DNA of 61,272 bases from positions 1 through 61,272 of the forward strand of contig JAWWBS010000005.1 in NCBI GenBank assembly GCA_033720895.1, read 5' to 3'. This DNA comes from Gammaproteobacteria bacterium. Lineage in GTDB: Bacteria > Pseudomonadota > Gammaproteobacteria > Natronospirales > JAJUFS01. Shown here piece after piece: positions 37,083 through 48,459 of this stretch (position 1 is its first letter; every line of letters begins with the position of its first letter). The notes below the pieces were generated by a model that was given only the letters and a program-made list of their open reading frames with translations, had not been told where the DNA came from and searched no databases. The translations under genes and the position numbers were made by a program.

Positions 37083-37151
37083 GCTTCCTCCTCTTGGCAG
37101 GCAGGAAGTCTACCAGATGGCCTCGGCCCGCCACGACTCCTGCCACGCGCT

Positions 37152-37180
37152 TTGACCTTCCCCTTCTAAGGCGGCATATT
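37152..37180 (+). promoter_or_regulatory. Candidate sigma70 promoter of the HPt-kinase operon
   Basis: TTGACC (5 of 6) and CATATT (4 of 6) are spaced 17 bp apart. The predicted start near 37187 gives a leader of about 15 nt to the ATG at 37202, or 33 nt to the ATG at 37220. Confidence 0.45.
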
Positions 37181-37201
37181 CGTCGCTGGGGACTGTGCAC
37201 G

Positions 37202-37546
37202 ATGACCTGGGGGCGATACATGGAGGGCGAAAGCGAGCTGCTGGCAGCCGTAAAGGGGCTGGACCCGACCGTCCAGCAAATGCTGGCAGAAGACCTGCCG
37301 ATCCAGCTGGGGGCAGCAAAAACGGCCTTTGCCGCCAACGACTCGCAGGCCGCGATCGATGCCGTCCACGGCCTGGCGGGTACCGCCGCCTTCTGCAAGT
37401 TCCCCGCCCTCAAGGAAGTGGCCGACGCCACCGAATCCGATTTGCATGCCGGAACCAGCCCCGCAGCGCTCGCTGACAGCCTCCATGCGCTGGAACGTTC
37501 GGTCACGGACATCCTTGACCTCCTGAGCGGAAACTCGCATGACTGA
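37202..37546 (+). CDS. Free-standing HPt phosphotransfer protein
   Basis: A 114-residue all-helical protein. The phospho-acceptor is H56 in [27 protein letters not shown], matching the HPt domain of BarA/GacS kinases (HxLxG..xYCxxPxL) rather than the ArcB/CheA form HxLKG. It would pass phosphate between the receiver of the following hybrid kinase and a response regulator. It overlaps the kinase gene by 8 nt (ATGACTGA). No signal peptide, so it is cytoplasmic. A second in-frame ATG at 37220 follows GGGGG and may be the real start. Confidence 0.82.
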   Translation: MTWGRYMEGESELLAAVKGLDPTVQQMLAEDLPIQLGAAKTAFAANDSQAAIDAVHGLAGTAAFCKFPALKEVADATESDLHAGTSPAALADSLHALERSVTDILDLLSGNSHD

Positions 37547-40500
37547 CATCCGCTGGGTCGCTTTGCTGCTGGGCCTCAGCCTGTTGCAGGCATTTCCCGC
37601 GGACGCGGCAGATGGCGATGACGCCAGCATTCATCCGCTGTTCTTCGAACGTGTCGGCATTCCCTTGCTTGAGACCCGCACCCCGGTACACAAGACCTTC
37701 GAAGACAGTGTCGGGCGCCTCTGGATCGGCATGGAAGATCGCCTCGCAATGTACGACGGCAGCGAGCTCGTCTACTTCGAATCCTCGGCAGAGTCCGATG
37801 GCAGCCTGGAAAGCGATTTCATCCGGGCCATCGCCGAATCCCCCGAGGGCGAGATCTGGGTCGGCACCTGGGGTGGCGGCGTGCATCGGTTCGACGACAG
37901 CACCGACCGCTTTGTCCGCATCGATCCCGTGCTCGCACCGGCGGTACCGGAGTTCGACAACCGTATCTGGTCGATGACCTTCGATCGCAATGGAAAACTC
38001 TGGATCGGTACGTTCACCAGCGGGTTGTTCCAGCTGGACACGCAAAGCCTGGCGCTGAAACCGCTGCGCCAATGGGGCAGCGGCACGGCCATGCGTGGCA
38101 ATCGGGTAAACCGGGTGGTTCCCGACAGCCAGGGAAACATCTGGGCCACCATGTCCAATACAGAGATCGTGGTGTTCGACCCGGATACCGAGGCCCTGCT
38201 TGGCAGGATGCCGTGGCCGCAGGGCGAACAACCCGTTACCGAGGACATGCAGCTGCTCGACGATGGCCGCATGGCAATCGCTTTCGAATCATCCATCTAC
38301 ATCCAGGAGCCCGACCAGCCGTTTGGAAACTGGCAGAAGATTGCCAGCAATCCGCTGGCCAACGGTACGGATTTCTACCGGGCACTCGCCGACATCGGCG
38401 ATGGTCGACTGCTGGTAATGTTGAATGGCGGCATGAGCCAGGTCTACGACAGGGACTACCGCCTCCTCTACACGGCAACACCTGCCAGGGCCGTACCCTT
38501 CAAGATCCCGCCGACCACTGTCTGGGACGCGACCGTGCTTGCGTCCGGCGACTTGCTGCTTGGCACCGGGGACGGAGTCTGGATGCGGCCAGCCGTTGCC
38601 GAGCGCTTCCGCCTGGTATCGATGCTTGGCGATTCGCCCGACCAGCCCACGGACAGCCGTGCGATTGCGCACGCGGCCGATCGGCTGTGGATCAGCAACG
38701 CCAATCGATTGCTGGAAATCCCCGTGAGCCTCCAGGCCGGACGCTGGGCAGTCACCGGCCCGGTAACCGTGCATCAGCCCTCCGATTTCTTCATCAACGA
38801 CATTCTCGTCCACGAGAACCGGCTGTTTGTCGCCACGGTGGACTCGATCGAAACGCTGGATCTCGAGACCGGCCAGTGGTCCAGGCCCGATGACGCCCGC
38901 GGTGGCAGCTACTCGCCAACGATCATCGATGGCGACATCTGGTTCGGCTCGCTGGAGCGCGGTATCGGCCGCTTGCGTGCCGACGATGGATTCTCGGCAT
39001 TCGAACGCATGCCGCTTCCCGGTGGTGACGTACGAGTCAATCGCCGCTTCATCAACCTGACAAACGTAGACCAGACGATATGGCTGAGCTCGTTCGCCGG
39101 CATGGCGCGATTCGATCGACAGCAATGGAAATACCGGCCGGTATCGGCAGACAGCCAGATTGCATCCGAACTCTACAAGCGCACCGTCGCCAACATCATC
39201 GCCCTGGGCAGGCAATTGCTGCTGGTCACCGATGCCGGGCTGATGCTGGCCGAGCATGACGATACCGGCATAACTGCCATCGAGACAGTCAGCCTGGCTG
39301 ACAGCGAGCAGGCCTTGCAGGAGTCCTTTCTGGACGGCATCCGTACCAGCAGCGGAGAGCTGGTGATTGCCAGCGCCTCGCAGATCATTCGGCTGAACGA
39401 CAGGCTCGAGGTGATCGAACGGATATCGGCGAATAGCGGCTTCCCCTCCGTGGGTATCTATACCGGCGGTCTGGGCGACATCGGAAATGGCTGGATCGGG
39501 CTCGGCGGCACGCGCGTTCCGGCACTGTTTCGCATCGATGACGACGTTCACCGGTTCATGCCGCCCTCCCTGTACCTTGGCGACATCGAGAGCATAAGAT
39601 CGGATGGCACGCTCCGCTGGCCACGCGACCGGGAGCTGCGCTTCGAGCCCGAGGACATTATCCTGCGTTTCAATTTCGGCTTGCAGGACCTGCATACACC
39701 ACTCAGCAACCGCTACAGTTTCAAGCTCGAGGGTTTCAGCAATGAGTGGGTGGATATTGGCCGTCGCCGGGAAATCACCCTGACCAGCCTGGATCCGGAC
39801 AGCTACCGATTGCACATCCGCGGCGCGGACGGTTCCGGCCATGTCGCCAATGCCAGGCTGGATTTCGTCGTCCTTCCGCACTGGTGGCAGACATGGTGGG
39901 CTTACACCGGTTATGCCCTCGCCCTGTTTGCACTGCTTTACTTCTACTGGTCCAAACTGCAAAGCCGGCTGGAACGGGAACGGCGCATCTCCGCCAACTT
40001 GCGGGAAGCCGACCAGATCAAGTCGCACTTCCTGAGCGAGCTCGAAGCAAGAGTCGAGGAGTCCACTCGCGACCTGCGCCTTGCCGTCGAGGCACTGGAA
40101 ATCAAGAATGTGGAGCTCGCGGCCGCACAGGAACGCGCCAATGATGCCAGCCGTCTCAAGAGCGAGTTCCTGGCCAACATGAGCCATGAAATCCGCACAC
40201 CGCTCAACGGCATCCTCGGTTTCATCGGCCTGCTCAAGAAGACACCGCTGGACGATGCCCAGGGCGAATACGTGCGGACCATCGATCACTCGAGCAGCGC
40301 CCTGCTGAATGTCGTCGACGACGTGCTCGACCTTTCGAAAATCGAAGCAGGCAAGCTGACCATCGACGAAGTGGGTTTCAACGCGCGCGAAGTCTTCGCG
40401 GACATCATGGAAATGATGGCGCCGATTGCCTACCAGAAGAACATCGACCTGATCGGCATTTCGGACAGCTCGGTTCCTGTCGGTTTGCGTGGCGACCCGA

Positions 40501-41606
40501 ACCGTTTCAGGCAAGTGGCCATCAACCTGATCAGCAATGCCATCAAGTACACGCACTCCGGATATGTCCTGATTCGTGCCCGCTACTCCGATGGCGTGCT
40601 CGATGCATCGATCCAGGACACCGGCCCCGGCATTTCGAAGGAAGTGCAGGACCGCCTCTTCCAGTCATTCGAACGCGGTGACCTGACCACCGGTCGTCCG
40701 GAGCAAGGCACCGGCCTCGGCCTCGTCATTTCGAAGAAGATCATTACGGCAATGGGCGGCGAGATCACGCTGGAATCGGAGCTGGGCAAGGGTACGACCG
40801 TACATTTCAAGGCGCCGATCAAGATCGACCGCAATCCGGAAGCCAGTTACCGCTTCGGAAACCCTCTCGAGGGGCTGACGGTGCGCCTGCATGCCAGTTC
40901 GCAGCTCATGAAGGAAGCGCTGGAAAACCGTCTTGTGAATCTCGGTGCGAGCGTTGTCGAAGAGAACCCCCAGCTGGAGGCGGTCCTGCTGGGTCGCATG
41001 GACCTGACCAGCAATACCGTTCGAGAACAGCTGGCGTCGGGACTCGACCCTGATCTGCCCCGCATCGGCTTTGCTGCCAGCGTCGATCGCTCCGAGCTGG
41101 CGGAACTGGACGAGGCACATGGCTTCCGCTGGCTGCCTTTCATCGCAAGCCACAAGCTGCAGGTGAAAGCCATGCTGCAGGTGGTCAGGGGTACCGAGCG
41201 GCCGACAGGCCCGACCGATGGCAGTACAACGCCGTTCGAGGGGCTCTCCATCCTGGTCGCCGACGACAATCGCATCAATCGGCACTTCCTGAGAATCCTG
41301 CTCGAAAAGCTCGGTGCGCGCGTCGCGGAGACTGTCAACGGGGCAGAGACGATCGAAGCAATCCGCAGGGCCACACCCGATTGCGTGCTGCTGGACATCC
41401 ACATGCCCGACATGAATGGCATAGAGGTTGCCAGCCAGGTTCGCAAGGAAGGCTTCAAACGACTGCCATTGATTGCCGTCAGCGCGAATATCCGCCAGAG
41501 CACCAAGCAGTCCGCATCGGAAGCCGGAATCAACGCTTACCTGTTGAAGCCGGTCGAGGAAAAGGAGCTGGTCGCGCTGATCAGGGAGTGGTGCGGCCTG
41601 CATTGA
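37539..41606 (+). CDS. Propeller-sensor hybrid histidine kinase, BarA/GacS-like core
   Basis: A 1355-residue hybrid kinase. In order: signal peptide (1-24), a periplasmic two-component beta-propeller (about 35-690, repeated Gx[14 protein letters not shown] motifs), a Y_Y_Y domain (about 700-780), one membrane helix (about 787-806), a coiled coil, HisKA with H883 in [11 protein letters not shown], HATPase_c (N box [10 protein letters not shown]1 DTGPGIS, G2 GTGLGL), a degenerate receiver (about 1108-1230, no phospho-Asp pattern) and a true C-terminal receiver with D1242/D1243, D1286 and K1337. The kinase core and the pseudoreceiver-plus-receiver order follow BarA/GacS, but there is no C-terminal HPt; that domain is the preceding gene. 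The signal sensed is unknown; propeller sensors often respond to glycans. Confidence 0.93.
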   Translation: MTDIRWVALLLGLSLLQAFPADAADGDDASIHPLFFERVGIPLLETRTPVHKTFEDSVGRLWIGMEDRLAMYDGSELVYFESSAESDGSLESDFIRAIAESPEGEIWVGTWGGGVHRFDDSTDRFVRIDPVLAPAVPEFDNRIWSMTFDRNGKLWIGTFTSGLFQLDTQSLALKPLRQWGSGTAMRGNRVNRVVPDSQGNIWATMSNTEIVVFDPDTEALLGRMPWPQGEQPVTEDMQLLDDGRMAIAFESSIYIQEPDQPFGNWQKIASNPLANGTDFYRALADIGDGRLLVMLNGGMSQVYDRDYRLLYTATPARAVPFKIPPTTVWDATVLASGDLLLGTGDGVWMRPAVAERFRLVSMLGDSPDQPTDSRAIAHAADRLWISNANRLLEIPVSLQAGRWAVTGPVTVHQPSDFFINDILVHENRLFVATVDSIETLDLETGQWSRPDDARGGSYSPTIIDGDIWFGSLERGIGRLRADDGFSAFERMPLPGGDVRVNRRFINLTNVDQTIWLSSFAGMARFDRQQWKYRPVSADSQIASELYKRTVANIIALGRQLLLVTDAGLMLAEHDDTGITAIETVSLADSEQALQESFLDGIRTSSGELVIASASQIIRLNDRLEVIERISANSGFPSVGIYTGGLGDIGNGWIGLGGTRVPALFRIDDDVHRFMPPSLYLGDIESIRSDGTLRWPRDRELRFEPEDIILRFNFGLQDLHTPLSNRYSFKLEGFSNEWVDIGRRREITLTSLDPDSYRLHIRGADGSGHVANARLDFVVLPHWWQTWWAYTGYALALFALLYFYWSKLQSRLERERRISANLREADQIKSHFLSELEARVEESTRDLRLAVEALEIKNVELAAAQERANDASRLKSEFLANMSHEIRTPLNGILGFIGLLKKTPLDDAQGEYVRTIDHSSSALLNVVDDVLDLSKIEAGKLTIDEVGFNAREVFADIMEMMAPIAYQKNIDLIGISDSSVPVGLRGDPNRFRQVAINLISNAIKYTHSGYVLIRARYSDGVLDASIQDTGPGISKEVQDRLFQSFERGDLTTGRPEQGTGLGLVISKKIITAMGGEITLESELGKGTTVHFKAPIKIDRNPEASYRFGNPLEGLTVRLHASSQLMKEALENRLVNLGASVVEENPQLEAVLLGRMDLTSNTVREQLASGLDPDLPRIGFAASVDRSELAELDEAHGFRWLPFIASHKLQVKAMLQVVRGTERPTGPTDGSTTPFEGLSILVADDNRINRHFLRILLEKLGARVAETVNGAETIEAIRRATPDCVLLDIHMPDMNGIEVASQVRKEGFKRLPLIAVSANIRQSTKQSASEAGINAYLLKPVEEKELVALIREWCGLH

Positions 41607-41627
41607 AGCGCAGCGAAGGAATCGGGT

Positions 41628-42011
41628 TCAGGCCTTCCGGAGGAGAACCGCGAATGCAGCAACCATGCCGGCTTCGTCGGTCAGCGTGATGAAGCCCTCG
41701 CCTGCTCCGAATTCGTCACACTTGCGGCGGGCATTGTCCGAAAACATCACACAGGGCTTGCCACTTGGCTCCTGGTAGGTGCCAACATCCCGTAACCAGA
41801 TACCCTGCCTGAAGCCGGTACCCATCGCCTTGACGATGGCTTCCTTGGCGGCAAAACGCATGGCAAGGAAACGGACCTTGTTCTTGCTGCGCTGGAAGTC
41901 TTCGAGTTCTCGCGGCATCAGGATCTTGCGGGGAAAATGCTCGCCAAATCGCTCGTACGCCGCCTCGATCCGCGCGATCTCGCAGAGATCCGTCCCGATA
42001 CCGAAAATCAC
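41628..42011 (-). CDS. acpS: Holo-[acyl-carrier-protein] synthase AcpS
   Basis: AcpS moves 4'-phosphopantetheine from CoA to apo-ACP. The 127-residue protein has the N-terminal [20 protein letters not shown] with the Mg-binding Asp and the second motif [16 protein letters not shown]. It overlaps pdxJ by 4 nt. The chain rnc-era-recO-pdxJ-acpS is the conserved gammaproteobacterial order. It converges with the hybrid kinase gene 21 bp away, with no obvious terminator between them. Confidence 0.96.
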   Translation of the reverse strand: MIFGIGTDLCEIARIEAAYERFGEHFPRKILMPRELEDFQRSKNKVRFLAMRFAAKEAIVKAMGTGFRQGIWLRDVGTYQEPSGKPCVMFSDNARRKCDEFGAGEGFITLTDEAGMVAAFAVLLRKA

Positions 42012-42739
42012 TGCCGCGCCTCGCGCATGGCCGCCGCCATTTCACGGATTGCCTCGGCCAGGCCGACAAATACCGATCGTCCGATGATGGCATGGCCGAT
42101 ATTCAGCTCGCGCAACTCGGGCAGCGCGGCAATCGGTCCCACATTCTGAACGGTCAGGCCGTGGCCGGCATGAACTTCCAGGCCTGCCTGGTGGGCGACG
42201 CGTGCACCCTCGGCAATCAGCTCAAGCTCCCGCTTGTTGTCGGCACCGGCATTCGCGTAGGACCCCGTGTGCAATTCAACCACCGCTGCACCGGACCTGG
42301 CGCTCGCATCAAGCTGCGCAGGATCGGCATCGACGAACAGGGAGACCCGGCAGCCAGCTGCCGTAAGCTCCCGCACGGCCTCCGTGACCCGGGTGAAGTT
42401 GCCCGCCACGTCGAGGCCACCCTCGGTGGTGATTTCCTCGCGACGTTCGGGAACCAGGCAGACATGCGCTGGACGCTTATCCACGGCTATGCCGATCATT
42501 TCATCGGTAACGGCAAGCTCCAGGTTGATCGGTACCTTGACTGCATCAAGCAGGTCTTCAAGGTCGTGATCCTGGATGTGACGACGATCCTCGCGCAAGT
42601 GGATGGTGATGCCATCGGCGCCGGCATCCACCGCCAGCAAGGCAGCTTCCAGCGGACTGGGGTAATCCGTCTTGCGAGCCTCGCGCAGTGTTGCCACATG
42701 GTCGATGTTCACGCCAAGCCTTAGGGTATTGTTGCTCAT
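42008..42739 (-). CDS. pdxJ: Pyridoxine 5'-phosphate synthase PdxJ
   Basis: PdxJ condenses 3-amino-2-oxopropyl phosphate with deoxyxylulose 5-phosphate to form pyridoxine 5'-phosphate. The 243-residue TIM barrel shows [15 protein letters not shown] at the start, [13 protein letters not shown], and the C-terminal [11 protein letters not shown] and [14 protein letters not shown]. The ATG at 42739 is used because the family begins there; a longer reading to 42820 would overlap recO. Confidence 0.96.
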   Translation of the reverse strand: MSNNTLRLGVNIDHVATLREARKTDYPSPLEAALLAVDAGADGITIHLREDRRHIQDHDLEDLLDAVKVPINLELAVTDEMIGIAVDKRPAHVCLVPERREEITTEGGLDVAGNFTRVTEAVRELTAAGCRVSLFVDADPAQLDASARSGAAVVELHTGSYANAGADNKRELELIAEGARVAHQAGLEVHAGHGLTVQNVGPIAALPELRELNIGHAIIGRSVFVGLAEAIREMAAAMREARQ

Positions 42740-42776
42740 CTCCTGCACTCCGCTTTCTGTGCGATGCTGATCCTGT

Positions 42777-43514
42777 TCATTTGTCACCGCCCTGTTGCCG
42801 GTAAATCGACCGTAGCACATCCAGGCTTTTCAGCGGCCTGCCGCCCAGCTGGCGATCCAGCGCCGCGCGCAGCAGCGTCCGCGCCTGCCGCTCCTGTTCA
42901 GCGGTTTCTATTGCACGACGGCCAAGCGCCAGCAACACGCCGCCCTGCAGCATGAGTCGCCCTTGCGTGCTGTCGGCCACTCGCGTCGGACCCGTTTCCG
43001 GATCGACACTGTACAGGGCATCGGCTTGCACGACTTCGCCCGTAACCTTGTCTGCATCCAGCAGCAAGCCGTAGCCAAGGGCCTCCAGCAGATCGGCTTC
43101 GAAATAGCGCAAGCGAATCGCCAGCTGGCCATCGTGACCGGCAAGGTCGGCAAGACACGCCTGGTACAGATCGAAAATTTCCGGGTGCGGATCATGGCTG
43201 GCCAGCAACCTGAGGCAGAGTTCGTTGACATAGAAACCCGCCAGCAAGGCATCACCCTTCAGGCCGGGTGCAGTGCCATTGCCCTCGATCCCGGTCAGGG
43301 TCATCAGGTCTCTACCGGTCCACGAGACCAGCAAGGGCTGGAAGGGTTGCAACAGGCCCGCGGTGCGCGAGCGTGCCCGTCGTATGCCTCGGGCAACCGC
43401 AGAAATCCGTCCATGCTCGCGCGTCAGGAATTCAGCAATCCGACTGGAATCCCGGTAGGCGTACTGGTGCAACAAGTAGGCCGGTTCGAGACTGGCGCGT
43501 GTCTTTTCCGTCAT
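42777..43514 (-). CDS. recO: DNA repair protein RecO
   Basis: RecO helps RecR load RecA onto SSB-coated DNA in gap repair. The 245-residue protein starts with a family-like OB fold ([35 protein letters not shown]) and continues into the helical C-terminal domain ([25 protein letters not shown]). The zinc-site cysteines are not obvious, as in many gammaproteobacterial RecO. It lies between era and pdxJ, its normal place. Confidence 0.93.
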   Translation of the reverse strand: MTEKTRASLEPAYLLHQYAYRDSSRIAEFLTREHGRISAVARGIRRARSRTAGLLQPFQPLLVSWTGRDLMTLTGIEGNGTAPGLKGDALLAGFYVNELCLRLLASHDPHPEIFDLYQACLADLAGHDGQLAIRLRYFEADLLEALGYGLLLDADKVTGEVVQADALYSVDPETGPTRVADSTQGRLMLQGGVLLALGRRAIETAEQERQARTLLRAALDRQLGGRPLKSLDVLRSIYRQQGGDK

Positions 43515-43537
43515 GGCAAGGGTCGGGAACCGAGGGC

Positions 43538-44437
43538 TTACTGCTCGTCGATACCGAACTGGCGAAGGGACCGTTCGTCATCGGCCCAGGAGTCCTTCAC
43601 CTTCACCCAGAGCTCGAGGAAGATGCGCGTATCCAGGCGTTGCTCGAGCTCGCTTCTTGCAGCGGCACCGATGGCTCTAATCGCTGCCCCTTTCTGTCCA
43701 ATCACGATCTTCTTCTGGCCATCGCGCTCGACCCAGATGGTCGAAGCGATCTTCAGGATGGATCCATCATTCTCGTACTGGTCGACCGTGACGGTCAGGG
43801 AATATGGCAGCTCGTCTCGCAAGCGCTCCATCAGCTTCTCGCGGACAATCTCGGCCACCATGAACTGTTCGCCGCGGTCGCTGCTTTGTTCGGCCGGAAA
43901 CAAGGGTGGTGATTCTTCCAGGCGCGGCCGCAACTCGGCCAGCAGGGCCTCGGTGTTGCTGCCCTTCAAAGCCGACAGGGGTACGATCGCAGCGAAGGCC
44001 ATCTTCTCGCTCAACTGCGCAATGAACGGGAGCAAGGCGTCCTTGTCCTTGATCTTGTCGACCTTGTTGATGGCAAGGATCACGTTGTCGTGACTCGCAA
44101 GCTTTTCCAGGACCGTCCGGTCTTCGTCCGTGATCTTCAGGGCCTCGACAACGAACACGATCCAGTCGACGTCCGAGAGCGCCGACTCCGCCGCCCTGTT
44201 GAGGCTGCGATTGAGTGCCTTCTTGCCGCCGAGGTGAATGCCTGGTGTGTCCACGAACACGAACTGGCAACCGGGCTCATGCCGGATGCCCATGATGCGG
44301 TGGCGCGTGGTCTGTGGCTTGGAGGTGACAATGCTCACCTTCTGGCCGACCAGGGCATTCAGCAAGGTCGACTTGCCGACATTCGGTCGGCCGGCAAGAG
44401 CAATGATGCCTGCCTTGAATTCCGGCTGTTCAGCCAT
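43538..44437 (-). CDS. era: GTPase Era
   Basis: Era binds 16S rRNA near its 3' end and assists 30S maturation. The 299 residues include G1 GRPNVGKSTLLN, G2 region TTRHRIMGI, G3 DTPGIH, G4 NKVD and the C-terminal KH domain (EKLMERLRDELPYS, VIGQKGAAIRAIG). The ATG at 44437 overlaps the end of rnc by 8 nt; the upstream extension to 44545 lies in rnc and is not family-like. Confidence 0.97.
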   Translation of the reverse strand: MAEQPEFKAGIIALAGRPNVGKSTLLNALVGQKVSIVTSKPQTTRHRIMGIRHEPGCQFVFVDTPGIHLGGKKALNRSLNRAAESALSDVDWIVFVVEALKITDEDRTVLEKLASHDNVILAINKVDKIKDKDALLPFIAQLSEKMAFAAIVPLSALKGSNTEALLAELRPRLEESPPLFPAEQSSDRGEQFMVAEIVREKLMERLRDELPYSLTVTVDQYENDGSILKIASTIWVERDGQKKIVIGQKGAAIRAIGAAARSELEQRLDTRIFLELWVKVKDSWADDERSLRQFGIDEQ

Positions 44438-45107
44438 GTTTGATTTCCTCGAGGGCCTGCGCTGCCGCGGCCTGTTCTGCTGCGCGTCGATTGCTGCCTT
44501 CGGCACGAAAGCTGCGTTCAAGGCTTGGAACCTTGCACTCGACAACGAAACTGCGCTTGTGGTCGGGCCCGCTGCTTTCGACGATCTCGTAGGATGGCAG
44601 CGGCAACTGGCGTGCCTGCAGCAACTGCTGCAATCGGGTCTTGGGGTCTTTCAGGGTTTCCGGATCAGGCAGGTTCGCGAGCCGATGCCGGTAGATGGAT
44701 CGAATGCATTGCGCCGCCGCATCCCTGCCGCCGTCGACGCAGACCGCGCCGATGATCGCTTCCATGACATCGGAGAGAATGGAATCCCGGCGATGGTCGC
44801 CCGCTTTCAGGCTGCCACCTCCCAGCCGGATCTCGCCATCCAGTGCAAGATCTCGCGCCAGCTCGGCAAGCGTCTCGCGCTTCACGAGGCTGGCACGGAG
44901 ACGGGTCAGGTCACCTTCACCCAGCTCCGGTCCCTGTTCGAACAAGGCCTCGGCGATGACCATGCCCAGCACGGCATCGCCAAGGAACTCAAGTCGCTCG
45001 TAGCTCTGTCCGGCAGCCGATCGATGCGTCAGGGCGCGTTCCAGCAGAGCCGGTTCCTGGAACTGGTAACCCAGCCGGCGCTGCAGGTTCTTCAAGCTGT
45101 CGATCAA
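44430..45107 (-). CDS. rnc: Ribonuclease III
   Basis: RNase III cuts double-stranded RNA and processes rRNA precursors. The 225-residue protein has the catalytic signature ERLEFLGDAVLGMVIAEALF, the downstream acidic SDVMEAIIGAV and a C-terminal dsRBD (DPKTRLQQLLQARQLPLPSYEI to NRRAAEQAAAAQALEEI). No ATG or GTG lies near the expected N-terminus; a TTG at 45107-45105 overlaps the DUF4845 stop as TTGA and gives LIDSLKNLQRRLGY, which aligns with other RNase III N-termini. Translation is therefore probably coupled to the upstream gene. Confidence 0.93.
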   Translation of the reverse strand: MIDSLKNLQRRLGYQFQEPALLERALTHRSAAGQSYERLEFLGDAVLGMVIAEALFEQGPELGEGDLTRLRASLVKRETLAELARDLALDGEIRLGGGSLKAGDHRRDSILSDVMEAIIGAVCVDGGRDAAAQCIRSIYRHRLANLPDPETLKDPKTRLQQLLQARQLPLPSYEIVESSGPDHKRSFVVECKVPSLERSFRAEGSNRRAAEQAAAAQALEEIKHG

Positions 45108-45472
45108 ACGCCACCCATCTCCACGGACTCGGAGAACTTGACCAGGATGTAGACATTGCCCGCGAAGTTCGTCTCGGCCTCGTATTCGATGTAGACCTCG
45201 GAGACGCCACTGGCACGACGGATCTTGAAATCCTTGGCCTTCACGACGCTGACATTGTCGATGTCGAGGTTCTTCTGGATGGTGCTGCGCACCGACGCGG
45301 GCGAGCTGGTGGCGGGTTGATCGGCTACCGAGCGAAGCGCCTTCACCACCGACTGGTGCTCCAGGTAGATCGGCACCAGCTTCAGCACCAGCAAGGCAAA
45401 GAAGCCGATGATACTGAGCACGATGATGTAGCCCAGGAAGGTCATGCCACGTTGTTGTCGACGGTTGATCAT
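45104..45472 (-). CDS. DUF4845 single-pass membrane protein
   Basis: A 122-residue protein with a prepilin-like start (MINRRQQRGMTFLGYIIVLSIIGFFALLVLKLVP): a short basic N-terminus, GMTFLGYI, then one membrane helix; the remainder is a periplasmic domain. The function is unknown. It is commonly found between lepB and rnc in gammaproteobacteria, as here. The ATG at 45472 has GGGGAG at good spacing; a Met nine codons earlier is possible. The resemblance to a type IV prepilin signal (RGMTFL) is noted but the +5 Glu is missing. Confidence 0.85.
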   Translation of the reverse strand: MINRRQQRGMTFLGYIIVLSIIGFFALLVLKLVPIYLEHQSVVKALRSVADQPATSSPASVRSTIQKNLDIDNVSVVKAKDFKIRRASGVSEVYIEYEAETNFAGNVYILVKFSESVEMGGV

Positions 45473-45532
45473 GCCAACTCCCCTCTTTTTCTGAGACAAG
45501 GCGACTGCGCAGGCCTGCGAGTCGCACCACCC

Positions 45533-46303
45533 TTATTCCACGGAATTCCCGATCCTGTCGAAGGCCGGCCATTCGCCAGCATCCCAGTCCCAGTTCATCC
45601 AGATGAAAAACGCCTTGCCGGACAGGTTTTCTTCCGGGACGTATCCCCAGATCCGGCTGTCATTGCTGTTGTCACGATTGTCGCCCATGACGAAATAATG
45701 CCCGGCGGGAACCGTGTAAGACCGCTCGTAATGCTGAACCCGGTTCGGCATTCGATACACCAGGTGCCGCTTGTCGCCAATGGTTTCCTCGAACAGTATG
45801 GCAGGATCACCGTCCGGAGTGAACGCCTCGCCTACCCGCTCCTGCGGCACCATTTCGCCGTTGATATAGATCCTGTAACCGTGCAGCGTGACGGTGTCGC
45901 CTGGCAGGCCGATGACCCGCTTGATGTAGTCACTGCGAGGATCGGGCGGGTAGCGGAAAACGATGACATCGCCCCGCTCCGGCTTGCCGGTCGCCATGAT
46001 CTCGAACTCGAATGCCGGCATGTGGATGCCATAGCTGTTCTTGCTGACCAGGATGAAGTCACCCCGCTCCAGGGTAGGCAGCATCGACTGCGACGGGATG
46101 CGGAACGGCTCGGCAACAAATGAACGCAGCAGCAGGATGACCAGCAGGATCGGAAAGAAGGAGCGGCAGTACTCGACCAGCACCGGCTCCTTGTTCACTC
46201 CGGCCAACGCCCGCTGCTTGCTCCAGTAGAGCCTGTCGAACAGCCAGACCAGGCCGGTGAACAGGGTCAGGCCGAGCAGGATAGCTGCGTACACGCGCGC
46301 CAT
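45533..46303 (-). CDS. lepB: Signal peptidase I (LepB)
   Basis: LepB removes signal peptides of exported proteins at the periplasmic face. The 256-residue protein has two N-terminal membrane helices (about 3-22 and 48-65), the catalytic Ser in IPSQSMLPTL, the catalytic Lys in DYIKRVIGLPGD and the conserved GDNRDNSNDSRIWGYV. It is shorter than the E. coli enzyme (324) but within family range. The ATG at 46303 follows GGGAGGG; a TTG six nucleotides earlier overlaps lepA and is less likely. Confidence 0.96.
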   Translation of the reverse strand: MARVYAAILLGLTLFTGLVWLFDRLYWSKQRALAGVNKEPVLVEYCRSFFPILLVILLLRSFVAEPFRIPSQSMLPTLERGDFILVSKNSYGIHMPAFEFEIMATGKPERGDVIVFRYPPDPRSDYIKRVIGLPGDTVTLHGYRIYINGEMVPQERVGEAFTPDGDPAILFEETIGDKRHLVYRMPNRVQHYERSYTVPAGHYFVMGDNRDNSNDSRIWGYVPEENLSGKAFFIWMNWDWDAGEWPAFDRIGNSVE

Positions 46304-46305
46304 GG

Positions 46306-48105
<1,800 letters not shown>

Positions 48106-48190
48106 GGGGGTCCTGGTGAAGAGAATGTGAGGTAATCCAGCCGGGCATTATACCGACTGAAACGCCCCAGCCCCAGCGCAAGGGATTGAT

Positions 48191-48436
48191 TCAGGGTGCT
48201 TTTTTGGCGATTCCTGCCAGGAAATCGAGGAAATCGGCCTCATCCAGCCGGCCCTCGGCAATGATGTCCTCGTTTTGACATAGAACCGGAATCCGGATGC
48301 CGAAGCGTTGCTCCAGCTGGGGATCGGCTTCGATGTCCACAATTGCCAGTTCAAGGTCAGGCACCAGGGTCTTCAGCTGGTAGCGCATTTCATCGCACAA
48401 GTGACAGCCGGGACGCGAATAGAGAGTCAATTGCAT
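48191..48436 (-). CDS. Small glutaredoxin-like protein (DUF836)
   Basis: An 81-residue thioredoxin-fold protein with the redox motif CHLC in LYSRPGCHLCDEM and the cis-Pro region RIPVLCQNEDI. This is the glutaredoxin-like DUF836 family, often encoded near lepA/degP in gammaproteobacteria. It probably takes part in thiol exchange; specific partners are unknown. It starts 24 bp after the protease gene stop, in the same direction. Confidence 0.88.
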   Translation of the reverse strand: MQLTLYSRPGCHLCDEMRYQLKTLVPDLELAIVDIEADPQLEQRFGIRIPVLCQNEDIIAEGRLDEADFLDFLAGIAKKAP

Positions 48437-48459
48437 GGCATGTTCTCCGCTGCGCTGCC

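Noticed and set aside
38289-40556. 755-codon open frame antisense to the hybrid kinase
   Set aside because: No family resemblance, and the kinase on the other strand has clear domains; high GC produces long antisense frames throughout this window.
45104-45472. DUF4845 protein as a type IV prepilin
   Set aside because: The RGMTFL start and helix resemble a prepilin, but the Glu at +5 is missing and the gene belongs to the conserved lepB-rnc context.
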